DNA of 64,000 nucleotides from assembly GCA_027487845.1 (NCBI GenBank), contig JAIYCV010000021.1, positions 62,001 through 126,000 of the forward strand, given 5' to 3'. Within the stretch, counting starts at the first letter, position 1. Each line of letters opens with the position of its first letter. This document shows positions 17,555 to 26,456 of this stretch, one piece after another. Below the pieces are notes generated by a model that did no database searches, was not told where the DNA came from, and saw only the letters and a list, made by a program, of their open reading frames with translations. A program made the position numbers and the translations under genes. This DNA comes from Flammeovirgaceae bacterium (lineage in GTDB: Bacteria; Bacteroidota; Bacteroidia; Cytophagales; Cyclobacteriaceae).

Positions 17555-19327
17555 TTACTTCAAGGCATTTCTGAAAGCATCCGTAGTCGCGAATTTGCTA
17601 AATTCAAGATCGGTAAGTGCTTTGTCTTTCAAGCTAGGATCAATTTTAACAGCTTTGCTAATGGCACTAACAACGTTATCGCCTTGGCCTGCTTTTGCAG
17701 CTGCAATTGCTGCCCCGTAATATGCAAGTGCATAATTCGGGTTCTTTTTAGTAGCATCCGCAAATGACGTGGATGCGTTAGCGAAATCTTTTACTAGAAT
17801 TTGAGCCAGCCCTTTATTGAACAGGTTAACGTCAGTTTCAACCGAGGCGGAAGCTGATCTAACAGCCGCGTCATAGTTGGCAGTTGTAATTTCAGCAGAT
17901 GCTTTAACTCCATTCACACCTCTTGTTACATCGCTATTCGCGCCAATCAGTGCTTTTTTAGCCACGGCAATGGTTTTGTACGGATTGCCTTTCCAAAGTG
18001 TAATGGAAGTCAAATTCGCCAATACTTCTGGGGTCTCCTTAATTTTTGATGCAAGTTCGATTTGAGAGGCCGCTTTCCCCGCATATTCGCTGGCTTTCGC
18101 TGGGTTTTCAATGGCTAACGAAATGTAAGTAGCACCTAAATTATTATGTGCGTTCCAGTTTGTACCTTTTTTGGTCGCGGCCTCATAAATTGCCGCTTTT
18201 TCCTCTAGCGAGGGGGTTAGAAAACCAGCGTACATCAATTCTTCAAAAGATAACGCATCCAGCTGAGCTTCCCCTTTGGTGATTTGCTTTGCAAGAACTG
18301 AAATTTCCGAATCTGTTTTCTTCTTCTTGATGGTCAAGATTTCTGTTTTGGCCGCGCGTAAAGAAGGATAAATGTCTTTCAACACCTTGCTGTAGCCTTT
18401 TAGCTTTTTTAACTGATTTTCTTGATCTTCAAATTTGTTTGGAGAATTTACGATATCTAAAAAGACTGTCTTTTCCTCGGCAGAAATGCCGGAATAAGAG
18501 GATAATGCAGTTTTAAACTCAGACCAACTGTCAACAATAGGCTTCAAGATAAACTTGATTTCATCTGCCTGCCCTTGATAGTCATATTTTTTCATTTGCG
18601 CTCTGTAGTATTTTTCAATAACAGCCGCACGTTCTTCAGATAATTTTGAATTGATTCTTTCCAATCCTTCTGGAGAGTGTGTACCAGTAATGGTCACCGT
18701 TCTTGTGATGTTTTTAGCTGCAATAAAGGCATCCAGCTGAGTGGCTTTATCGCTTTTTAATTCTGACTTACGAAGTTCTGACTTGCCTTTCTCGAAGTAG
18801 AAATCTGGAATTACAACGGGAATGATTTCTTCTTGGTTATTGTAACCATGTTCCGCAAAAGCAGCAAACATGGGCTTCTGCACAAGTCGCGAAGTCGTAA
18901 TAATGCCTGTTGCTATCGGTAAACGTTCGGTCGATTTTGATTTTGTGCCTTTAGCAGCCACTCCTTGAATCTCAACGGTTCCAGTTTTTAACTCATCTTT
19001 GTAAGGGAAGGTAAATGTTTTGGAGATTTTAGGTTGTTCTGTTGCAGCGTTTGGATAATCAGACGCTTTTAGCACTATGGGAGCTAATGCTATTTCACTT
19101 TGATTGTACTTGTAAAAAGTGTTCAACGTGTAGGCTGTTCCTTTCTTCAACATCTTAACTGGTAAATTAGCGGACACTGCAAAAACTACAGTATCTTTAT
19201 GCACCTCTAAAGGGTTAGGATTTGCCTCAAGCTTTTGCTCTTTGGCCAATTTAATCATTTTTGGTAGGGTACATCCAGTAAATGTTAACGCACCGATAGT
19301 TAAAAATGCGTAGATTGATTTTTTCAT
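17555..19327 (-). CDS. lipoprotein with OmpA-like and TPR regions
   Basis: This 590-residue protein starts with a lipoprotein signal, MKKSIYAFLTIGALTFTGC (Cys19). Residues about 40-160 are a beta-rich region. A degenerate OmpA-like, peptidoglycan-associating segment follows, from IPDFYFEKGKSELR to LERINSKLSEERAAVIEKYY (about 170-245). The C-terminal half is alpha-helical and ends in tetratricopeptide repeats (NALAYY-type alternation near KNPNYALAYYGAAIAAAKAG). Such outer-membrane lipoproteins link the envelope to peptidoglycan and often belong to gliding or T9SS complexes. Nothing specific ties it to a named one. It is monocistronic, with its own terminator downstream, and is divergent from the PspC-like gene. 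Confidence 0.75.
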   Translation of the reverse strand: MKKSIYAFLTIGALTFTGCTLPKMIKLAKEQKLEANPNPLEVHKDTVVFAVSANLPVKMLKKGTAYTLNTFYKYNQSEIALAPIVLKASDYPNAATEQPKISKTFTFPYKDELKTGTVEIQGVAAKGTKSKSTERLPIATGIITTSRLVQKPMFAAFAEHGYNNQEEIIPVVIPDFYFEKGKSELRKSELKSDKATQLDAFIAAKNITRTVTITGTHSPEGLERINSKLSEERAAVIEKYYRAQMKKYDYQGQADEIKFILKPIVDSWSEFKTALSSYSGISAEEKTVFLDIVNSPNKFEDQENQLKKLKGYSKVLKDIYPSLRAAKTEILTIKKKKTDSEISVLAKQITKGEAQLDALSFEELMYAGFLTPSLEEKAAIYEAATKKGTNWNAHNNLGATYISLAIENPAKASEYAGKAASQIELASKIKETPEVLANLTSITLWKGNPYKTIAVAKKALIGANSDVTRGVNGVKASAEITTANYDAAVRSASASVETDVNLFNKGLAQILVKDFANASTSFADATKKNPNYALAYYGAAIAAAKAGQGDNVVSAISKAVKIDPSLKDKALTDLEFSKFATTDAFRNALK

Positions 19328-19435
19328 GGAATTTAGGTTGGTTTTTAAAGCAGTGTTATTGGTATAACAATTTTTTGTGCAATTATACTAAAAAAAATGC
19401 GATATTCGAGCAGATCACAACGATTCGCAACTACA

Positions 19436-19454
19436 TATATTTGTGCTATTTTTG
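19436..19454 (+). promoter_or_regulatory. two Bacteroidota -7 (TAnnTTTG) elements before the PspC-like gene
   Basis: TATATTTG (19436-19443) and TATTTTTG (19447-19454) both fit TAnnTTTG. They lie 35 and 24 bases before the ATG at 19479. No clear TTTG -33 box is present 19-21 bases upstream of either. Confidence 0.5.
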
Positions 19455-19478
19455 CATTCTAAAGATTATTGTTTGAAA

Positions 19479-19712
19479 ATGAAGATTTCTAACTCGATTA
19501 AACAAATTCAACAATATTTCGAAGCTCATGCGTTCGGGGTATGCACTCGTTTAGGGGACAAAATGGGAGTGGCTACTTCCAGCATCAGGCTTTTTTTTAT
19601 TTATGCGTCTTTTCTTACCCTAGGCTCCCCGGTAATAATTTACCTCTCCATGGCATTTGTGATGAATATGCGGAAGCATCTTAGAAAAAGCAGTACTGTT
19701 TGGGATTTTTGA
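19479..19712 (+). CDS. small PspC-domain-like membrane protein
   Basis: This 77-residue protein starts at the ATG at 19479; the in-frame GTG at 19443 overlaps the -7 promoter box. FGVCTRLGDKMGVATSSIRLFFIYASFLT, followed by a hydrophobic hairpin (LGSPVIIYLSMAFVM), matches PspC domains. In those, GVCxGLAxYxGxxPxxVRxxF precedes a membrane span. PspC proteins respond to envelope stress in proteobacteria. The short Bacteroidota versions are not characterised. The stop lies 4 bases before the convergent glycosyltransferase stop. Confidence 0.75.
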   Translation: MKISNSIKQIQQYFEAHAFGVCTRLGDKMGVATSSIRLFFIYASFLTLGSPVIIYLSMAFVMNMRKHLRKSSTVWDF

Positions 19713-19716
19713 AGTA

Positions 19717-20730
19717 CTAGAGATCGGAGTATTTCTTTCTGCCCAATAAATAGAATTCTACAACGATAGATTTTTTGAAGAAGGGGAGATGAGTATTGTT
19801 TGGTAAAGTTGCCTGAATAAATGCCCGCTTTTTCGCATCCTTTTTAAAACTTTGAATGAAATGCAGATGCGCTTTGGCAACGGCCTTTGCATCGGAATAG
19901 GATTTATCGATCATCAAAAATTTTAAAGCCGCAAGCCAATCTAGCCCTATTCTTATTGGAAATTTCAAGATAAGTTCGGCTAATGACCAATGTTTAAAAA
20001 TCAAACTAAGGCCGTTTCTGAAGTTTAAATAGGTTTTTTGTGGATTTGATTTGGCTAAAGTGCCTCCTCCCACGTGATATACAACGCTTTGGTGGCTGTA
20101 AAAGACCTTATATCCAGACCGATTTAGCTTCCAGCAAAAGTCGATTTCTTCCATGTGGGCAAAGAAATCTTCGTCTAATCCGCCCATTTTTTGAAATAGT
20201 TCCGTCCTGATCATGAAGCAGGCTCCGCTCGCCCAAAAAATTTGCTCAGAAGTTTCGTATTGATTTGTATCTTTTTCAAGCTCGTTGAAGATCCGTCCTC
20301 GGCAAAATGGATAACCTAGCACGTCTATTTCTCCGCCTGCCGCTCCTGCATATTCAAAACTAGATTTATCGTGATACGAACGAATTTTAGGCTGTATGGC
20401 ACCGATGGTTTTGTCATTCTCTAGCAATTCAAGCATCGGGTCAAGCCAGTTAGCGGTTACTTCAATATCTGAGTTAACTAATACGCAGTACTTTTCTTGA
20501 ATTCCTTTAATAGCGTAATTATAACCGCCACAATAACCTCTGTTGTCCGGGATTTCGATCAATTCAACTGTTGGGAATTCCTCCTTGAGAATATCCAATG
20601 AGCGGTCAGTCGACTTATTATCGGCAACAATGATTCGCGCATCTTTAGAGAATAAAATAATAGACGGAAGAAATTGCTTTAGTAATTCTTGCCCGTTATA
20701 GTTTAAAATAACTATTGCCGTTTGGGTCAT
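19717..20730 (-). CDS. GT2-family glycosyltransferase
   Basis: This 337-residue protein is a GT-A fold transferase. TAIVILNYNGQELLKQFLPS begins the nucleotide-sugar domain, VADNKSTDRSLDIL holds the ribose/diphosphate contacts, and NSDIEV (Asp88) is the DxD-like metal site. WASGACFMIRTELFQKMGGLDEDFFAHMEEIDFCWK is the acceptor-side motif of rhamnosyltransferase-like (WbbL-type) GT2 enzymes. The final 70 residues are basic and amphipathic, so it is probably associated with the inner leaflet. The acceptor is unknown; envelope polysaccharide is likely. Its start overlaps the YbaB stop by 4 bases, indicating translational coupling. Confidence 0.9.
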   Translation of the reverse strand: MTQTAIVILNYNGQELLKQFLPSIILFSKDARIIVADNKSTDRSLDILKEEFPTVELIEIPDNRGYCGGYNYAIKGIQEKYCVLVNSDIEVTANWLDPMLELLENDKTIGAIQPKIRSYHDKSSFEYAGAAGGEIDVLGYPFCRGRIFNELEKDTNQYETSEQIFWASGACFMIRTELFQKMGGLDEDFFAHMEEIDFCWKLNRSGYKVFYSHQSVVYHVGGGTLAKSNPQKTYLNFRNGLSLIFKHWSLAELILKFPIRIGLDWLAALKFLMIDKSYSDAKAVAKAHLHFIQSFKKDAKKRAFIQATLPNNTHLPFFKKSIVVEFYLLGRKKYSDL

Positions 20731-21062
20731 CCCATTAGGCTACTAAAGTCCATTCCGGGAATATTCGGAAGCATTCCCTCTGTACTTTTTTTCAGGGTTT
20801 CTTTTGCAATCACATCGGCTTCTTCTGCTGCTTTATTAATGGCAGCAACAATCAGGTCCTGAAGAATTTCTTTATCTTCTTGCTTTAGCAAAGCACTGTC
20901 AATGTCAATAGAAATTAACTGTTTTTTTCCGTTTACAATAGCCTTCACCATGCCGCCACCAGACTCGCCAGCGGCCGAAACATGCACTAGGCTTTCTTGG
21001 GCAAGCTTCATCTTTTCTTGAACCTCCTTCACCTTGCCCATCATTTTCATCATATCAAACAT
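20727..21062 (-). CDS. YbaB/EbfC-family nucleoid-associated protein
   Basis: This 111-residue protein has the YbaB fold: MKMMGKVKEVQEKMKLAQESL forms the first helix, and VKAIVNGKKQLISIDID and DLIVAAINKAAEEADVIAKE form the core beta sheet and last helix. A glycine- and methionine-rich tail ends NIPGMDFSSLMG. YbaB proteins dimerise and bind DNA. In many bacteria the gene lies between dnaX and recR; here it precedes a glycosyltransferase and overlaps it (ATGA), a pairing unrelated to recombination. Confidence 0.93.
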   Translation of the reverse strand: MFDMMKMMGKVKEVQEKMKLAQESLVHVSAAGESGGGMVKAIVNGKKQLISIDIDSALLKQEDKEILQDLIVAAINKAAEEADVIAKETLKKSTEGMLPNIPGMDFSSLMG

Positions 21063-21121
21063 AGCAACTTATTTTAAGGTGCAAGGTAATTGAAATCAAT
21101 CTTGAAATAGCCCAATTTAAC

Positions 21122-24100
21122 CTACTCTTTTACAAATAGTCTCCTGATTTGGTGTGACTTTTGAGTTACCAAAAAAATATAGGTTCCTGCATTAAGATGT
21201 GAAACGTCAAAGGTATATTTACTGGCACCCATCATTTTACTCATCTCAAGTGTTTTGCCATTCAAATCTTTAACTTGTAAGAATATCTCGCTTTGCTCAT
21301 CGAAATCGGGTATTTGGAGAGTTATCGTAGCCTGAGTAGGATTAGGAAAAAGTTCAATTTCTGTTTCCCTTATACCGCCTGTAATTATTACCATCTGCGG
21401 TGCTGATGCTTCGCTGACGCAGTTATCAACCCGCACTTTTACGGTATAACTGCCAGAAGAAGATGGATTGGAGAATTTAAGTGATTGCTCTTTTTGATCA
21501 TCCAACAAATTGCCATTGAGATACCATTCATTTCCAAATGAACTACTTGAGCTAAGCGTCCAAGTCAGAAAGTCCGTTGATTTTACGGTAAAAGATGGCT
21601 TTGCGGGATTAACGCAAAATGTATAACTGCTTGAGCCAGGATTGAAATTTGAATTTCCGGGCACATTGGCGCGGATGGTGGCACTGCCCGCCTTTTTCAG
21701 CGTTACCACATTACCATCGATAAGTATATTTTCCGAGAGACTAGAGAGTGAGATAGGTAGACCACTATTGGTTGAGGTTGAGATTGTAAAGGGCGGGTCG
21801 CCCAGTATTTTAGGTTCTATATTTTCAAAAAACAGGGTTTGATTAGCTTTTTCAACAAGGAGAGGTTGAGTTACATTTGCCGCAGCATTGTAAATGGTGG
21901 TTCCTTCCTGGCTGGCTGTAATTAGCGTTTCGCCAGCACCTACTATCGATATGAGATATCCATTGACCGTTGCTACGGCAGTGTTACTGCTTGAGAAAGT
22001 AACAGGTAACCCAGAAGTGGTTGTTGCATTTAGATTGAACGGTGGGTCGGTAAACTTTCCGATAGGCGGTTTATCCATTAGTATTACTTGATCATTACCA
22101 AGATTAGCATTAATTATTTTTCTAATTCTGAAGCTTTTTAAATCAGCAAAGTAAAGGTTAAACGAGTCGACCGCTACCGTTACTGGAGAATACAATTGGG
22201 CAGCGGCTGCAATACCTTTATCTCCGCTAAAGCCCACGGCACCATAACCCGCCAGTGTTGTAATTATACCCGAGCCTGAGTGAATCTTTCTAATCCTATT
22301 ATTTCCTTGGTCTGCGATGTATATGTTGCCGCTTTTGTCTACCGTTATATTGGAAGGATAATCAAATTTAGCTTGTGTGGCCAGTCCGCCATCCCCTTCA
22401 AATCCGGGTTGATCCTGGCCTGCTATTGTGGTAATAATTCCCGTAATCAAATCTACTTTTCTGATTCGGTTTCTACCCTCCAGAATATAGAGGTTAGATT
22501 GTTCATCTACTGTAATACTCGCGGGAAAAAACAGCCTTGCCGAAGTAGCCAGTCCGTTATCGCCACTATATCCCGATGTTCCATTACCTGCAACGGTGTT
22601 GATAATACCTTCGGTATTTATCCTTCGAATTCTATGATTCTGCGTATCTGAGAAATAAATGTTACCAACCCTGTCTGTTGCAATGCCATTTGGGGAGCTT
22701 ATTCTGGCATTTATGGCCGCCCCATTATCTCCCGTAAATCCGGATTGGCCATTTCCGGCTATGGTGGTGATTATTCCCGAGGTGGCTACTCTTCTAATTC
22801 GTGAGTTGCTTCGGTCAGCAATGTAAAGAGTGCCATTTTTGTCAACGGCTATGTTATCAAACGCTTCGAAGCAGTTAATTCTAGCCGCAGTTCCGATTCC
22901 GTTGTCTCCACCATACCCCAGTGTTCCATCACCCACTAAGGTCGTAATCTTGCCGGTTTTTGAATCTATTCTGCGTATTCTAGTGCCACCATCATTAAAA
23001 ATCAAGTTGCCATTCGTCTCAGTTAGAATTGCAAAGGGTAGTATTTGTGATTCGGTCGCTATGCCATTGTCTTCACTGAAGCCATAGTTACCATTTCCAG
23101 CTACTCGCGTTATCAAGCCTGTGGTTGTATTGATTTTTCGAATTCTGTTGTCGTCTGTCACGTATACGTTCCCTTGCTGATCGGTTGAAAGATTGGTTGG
23201 ATTTTGAAAACTTGCATCAGTAGCTGCTCCATCATCTCCTTCATAACTATTCTTGCCATTGCCCGCAATAGTGCGAATGATGCCCGAAGTTAAGTTGACA
23301 GATCTAATTCTGAGGCCATCTAAGAAGTAAATGGTATTGGAAGACTGATCTACCGTTAATGAAATTGGTTTGAGTTGCGCCTCGATGGCTAATCCACCAT
23401 CTCCAGTGTAGCCATCTGAACCGTTGCCCGCAATGGTAGTTACGATATTGGTGCTAACGTCTACCTTTCGAATTCTATTATTGCCATAATCGGCAATGTA
23501 TAAGTTGCCAATTTTGTCGCAATCGGCCGTTTTGCTTTTACCGTCCAGTAAGCAATTGAACCTTGCCAAGGTGGCGTTTCCGTTGTCTCCACCAAAACCT
23601 GCAATGGAATTGCCAGCAAACAAGTTAATAATGCCTGTGCCCTTGGTCACTCTGCGTATTTGATTTCCTTCCACGATGTAAAGATTGCCGGAGCCGTCTA
23701 TACTTATTGAATTTGGGCTAATTTGCGCATTTAAGCTTGCCCCATTGTTTCCATTGCTTCCTCTAATACCGTTGCCTGCAACGGTTGAGATCATGCCTGT
23801 AGCAACATCCACTTTCCTCACTCTCGCAAGATCAGCCACATAAATATCTCCAGCGGCATCAACCACCAATGCCAGAGGATCAAGCTGCGCTTGGGTTGCC
23901 AACCCATTATCGCCACTGTACCCAGGTGTTCCGTTACCGGCAACGGTGCTGATAACTCCAGACTGTGCGGCCCTTTTTCGTACGCTATACTCATAAATAT
24001 CTACCCAATAAAGGTTACCGAAGCCATCCACTGAAATACTTTGAGTAAGCAATTGAGCATTTGTAGCTAGCCCGCCTTCGCCATTGCGCACTGCGCCCCC

Positions 24101-24190
24101 TGCCACAGTATTAATGGTTTGCTGACCTTTACAAAAAAAGTGAATGAACAACAGCAAGCTTAACAGCTTTATTTGTCTGGTTGATCTCAT
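21122..24190 (-). CDS. secreted NHL-repeat protein with T9SS type A sorting domain
   Basis: This 1022-residue protein begins with a signal peptide (MRSTRQIKLLSLLLFIHFFCKG). Twelve repeats of about 57 residues (about 28-690) each contain an AGNGxxGYSGDNGxATxAxL-like core followed by an RIRKVD strand, the pattern of NHL repeats. They probably form two six-bladed propellers. Two immunoglobulin-like segments follow (about 700-860, with FSSSNTAVATVNG and ISLSSLSENILIDGN) and then another beta domain. The last 75 residues (LFPNPTQATITLQIPD, then NLNAGTYIFLVTQ-like strands and a basic RRLFVKE end) are a type A C-terminal signal of the type IX system, so it is exported and attached to the cell surface. 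Substrate or ligand is unknown. Confidence 0.9.
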   Translation of the reverse strand: MRSTRQIKLLSLLLFIHFFCKGQQTINTVAGGAVRNGEGGLATNAQLLTQSISVDGFGNLYWVDIYEYSVRKRAAQSGVISTVAGNGTPGYSGDNGLATQAQLDPLALVVDAAGDIYVADLARVRKVDVATGMISTVAGNGIRGSNGNNGASLNAQISPNSISIDGSGNLYIVEGNQIRRVTKGTGIINLFAGNSIAGFGGDNGNATLARFNCLLDGKSKTADCDKIGNLYIADYGNNRIRKVDVSTNIVTTIAGNGSDGYTGDGGLAIEAQLKPISLTVDQSSNTIYFLDGLRIRSVNLTSGIIRTIAGNGKNSYEGDDGAATDASFQNPTNLSTDQQGNVYVTDDNRIRKINTTTGLITRVAGNGNYGFSEDNGIATESQILPFAILTETNGNLIFNDGGTRIRRIDSKTGKITTLVGDGTLGYGGDNGIGTAARINCFEAFDNIAVDKNGTLYIADRSNSRIRRVATSGIITTIAGNGQSGFTGDNGAAINARISSPNGIATDRVGNIYFSDTQNHRIRRINTEGIINTVAGNGTSGYSGDNGLATSARLFFPASITVDEQSNLYILEGRNRIRKVDLITGIITTIAGQDQPGFEGDGGLATQAKFDYPSNITVDKSGNIYIADQGNNRIRKIHSGSGIITTLAGYGAVGFSGDKGIAAAAQLYSPVTVAVDSFNLYFADLKSFRIRKIINANLGNDQVILMDKPPIGKFTDPPFNLNATTTSGLPVTFSSSNTAVATVNGYLISIVGAGETLITASQEGTTIYNAAANVTQPLLVEKANQTLFFENIEPKILGDPPFTISTSTNSGLPISLSSLSENILIDGNVVTLKKAGSATIRANVPGNSNFNPGSSSYTFCVNPAKPSFTVKSTDFLTWTLSSSSSFGNEWYLNGNLLDDQKEQSLKFSNPSSSGSYTVKVRVDNCVSEASAPQMVIITGGIRETEIELFPNPTQATITLQIPDFDEQSEIFLQVKDLNGKTLEMSKMMGASKYTFDVSHLNAGTYIFLVTQKSHQIRRLFVKE

Positions 24191-24416
24191 TTTGATTTTC
24201 AGAATTGGTAATCTTTCAAAATATTTTTTTCAATTTCAAGGATGCAGGTTTTGAAATGTAAAGATACATGATTCATCGATCTACAACCACAAATCTATAA
24301 AGATGGTGGCCTGTTCGATCGCCTCTTAATTTTTTGAGTAAAGGGACACAGTTTTGATCAAATATGGCCAAATCAGTTGCTGCTGAATTATTTTTGAAAT
24401 AGATTTTATTGTTGAT

Positions 24417-26453
24417 CTACCTTTTCAGCAATAAAACAGAGCCTGTATAAGAAGAGGTTTTGCCCGTCTGGTCAGTAATAACGGCTTTCCAAATGTAAGC
24501 GCCTTCGTTTGCTTGTTTGCCATTGTAATAGCCATTCCAAGGCTCGTTCTTCTCAGTTGAAAAAATGAGGCCACCCCACCGATCGTATATCTTAAGATCC
24601 ATTTTATCTATAAACTGTCCTGAAACACCGAAATTATCATTCAGCTTATCGCCATTTGGTGTAAATGCAGTTGGGTAAAAAAGATTAGACTCTTTCGTAA
24701 GAGTAACCAAATTTGAGGTAGAGGGAGCTAAATCGCCCTCTGTTGCAAGTGCGGTTATCTTGTAGGATACAATTTGATTTGTTAAGTCTTGGGTATCGTC
24801 AATAAAGTTGGTAGTTTTTGTCCGCGTGGACGTAAGCAGTGTTCCATCCGCTGCAAATTTATCTACTTGATAGGTCGACACCCCATTTTGCCAACCTCTA
24901 TAGTCATTCCAAACCAAACTAACACTATTTTTTTTATCTATGCTGCCGTTTAAAACAACTGGGCAGACTTCGATAGCTTCTTCGTCTTTAGTTTTGTTGC
25001 CACACCTATCGGCATAATTGATCTTGTAGCAAGTAGTTGTAAGCTCTGAGTACGTATTGTCTAAGTAGTTTAATTTGGGTGGTTTAGAGGCAGGTATCTC
25101 ACCACTAGGGGCCAATAAGTAATTTGATTTATTGATGTTTTTGTAAACTGAATAGGTGTTTGGCGATAAAACAGAAGATAGAATAGGGTCTTTTGGAGGC
25201 TCTATCCAAGTTAAATTTACTGATTGGTTTTCGGTGACAGCCGACACGTTAGCAATGGCATCGGGTGTTAGTGTAAAGAATGATTTTCCGCTTTTTTTCA
25301 AGGAGGTGCTGGTTGCTCTGTTGGGGTAGTTGAATACCACATAATAGCTATAGTCAGTGTTGCAATCAATATTTGGAACAGGGTCTTCAAATGTGGTTGG
25401 GTTATAGGCCCCCCCGCTGTAGGGCTTATCATTTCGATAGATAGAGACTGCCTCATCATTATTTTCCAAGCCCGTTGTGTTTGATTTCCAAGTAATCGTG
25501 TTCAAACCACTTTGTATGTCCAATTTAACTTGTTGGGTACAAAGTATTTGGGAATAGGCTTCGTCACTGGCTGCACCAATACATACATCAAAAGCTTGTA
25601 TTCTGAAACAGTAGAATTCTTGATCTAAATCCCCCACGGTGGCAGAATAAGTGCCTGTTTGCGAAGGCTTTGGAAGTTGCTGGAAACCTGAAACGCCATT
25701 GGTCGCGATTTCTAACCGATATTGAATATTGTCGAAAGGCGTAAACTCGATTTCAACATTTTTTCTATCCACCGATTTTATTGAGGTTAATTCAACTTTA
25801 GGCAATTCTCTACCTGCTTGAAAGAATGACTTTGAAGGGCTACAAAATGTCCCATTATTTTTCCTGCCCTGAACGGTAATGACTTTCTGCCCACTTAGAG
25901 TATATCTTGCTACAGCATTTTTAGCCATCAGTTTTGTTATTGCCGCACCCTCACCAAAGTCAAAATCATACGCGTCATAATTTTCATCTATAATCTTGAC
26001 AGAAACACTATTATCATTGCAAGAATAGATTTCAAATTCTGGTTTGATGTCAGGGTCTACTGTTATAATGACGTTCTCATACTGACCAGGCCCCGTGAGC
26101 CCACCAAATAATACCTTTAAATCATATACTCCTGGCTTTTTGTAAGTGTGTTCAAAGATAGATTGTGTAATATTCGGATTAAGCGGATCATCTGGAACGA
26201 CTGGATCACCATAGTTTATTTCACATGGGTTTAAACCCGTGATACACTCCCCCGGTACTAAAATACTAATTTTGACTTTTAGACCAGTGCAACCTCTAAT
26301 TTGATCCACTTCAAATTTTCTGTTGGGGAGACTTTTGTTTTGGGCACTCACAAATCCCAACCAAAAGAATAATAGCAACGTCACAAGTACAAGTTTAAGC
26401 AAGTTCGCTTTGTTGCCGTGGCTTTTCATAGCTATTCTATACTTTTTTTCCAT
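24417..26453 (-). CDS. secreted PKD/fibronectin-type protein with T9SS type B (CHU_C) domain
   Basis: This 678-residue protein has a signal peptide ending WLGFVSAQ (start ATG 26453 or 26429). It contains a PKD-like domain (about 95-150, TQSIFEHTYKKPGVYDLKV), several fibronectin type III-like beta sandwiches (about 230-590), and the C-terminal module NLFYPTAFTPNGDKLNDNFG ... YDRWGGLIFSTEKN ... WNGYYNGKQANEGAYIWKA. That module is the gliding-motility-associated CHU_C domain, a type B signal of the type IX system, so the protein is secreted and surface-retained. It lies only 3 bases after hisS on the same strand and is probably read from the same transcript, which is unexpected for an adhesin-like protein. 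Confidence 0.9.
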   Translation of the reverse strand: MEKKYRIAMKSHGNKANLLKLVLVTLLLFFWLGFVSAQNKSLPNRKFEVDQIRGCTGLKVKISILVPGECITGLNPCEINYGDPVVPDDPLNPNITQSIFEHTYKKPGVYDLKVLFGGLTGPGQYENVIITVDPDIKPEFEIYSCNDNSVSVKIIDENYDAYDFDFGEGAAITKLMAKNAVARYTLSGQKVITVQGRKNNGTFCSPSKSFFQAGRELPKVELTSIKSVDRKNVEIEFTPFDNIQYRLEIATNGVSGFQQLPKPSQTGTYSATVGDLDQEFYCFRIQAFDVCIGAASDEAYSQILCTQQVKLDIQSGLNTITWKSNTTGLENNDEAVSIYRNDKPYSGGAYNPTTFEDPVPNIDCNTDYSYYVVFNYPNRATSTSLKKSGKSFFTLTPDAIANVSAVTENQSVNLTWIEPPKDPILSSVLSPNTYSVYKNINKSNYLLAPSGEIPASKPPKLNYLDNTYSELTTTCYKINYADRCGNKTKDEEAIEVCPVVLNGSIDKKNSVSLVWNDYRGWQNGVSTYQVDKFAADGTLLTSTRTKTTNFIDDTQDLTNQIVSYKITALATEGDLAPSTSNLVTLTKESNLFYPTAFTPNGDKLNDNFGVSGQFIDKMDLKIYDRWGGLIFSTEKNEPWNGYYNGKQANEGAYIWKAVITDQTGKTSSYTGSVLLLKR

Positions 26454-26456
26454 CTA

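Noticed and set aside
22110..24110. Direct repeats in the NHL gene as a CRISPR or tandem DNA repeat array
   Set aside because: The periodicity is at the protein level (about 57 residues) with diverged DNA; no identical spacers or repeats.
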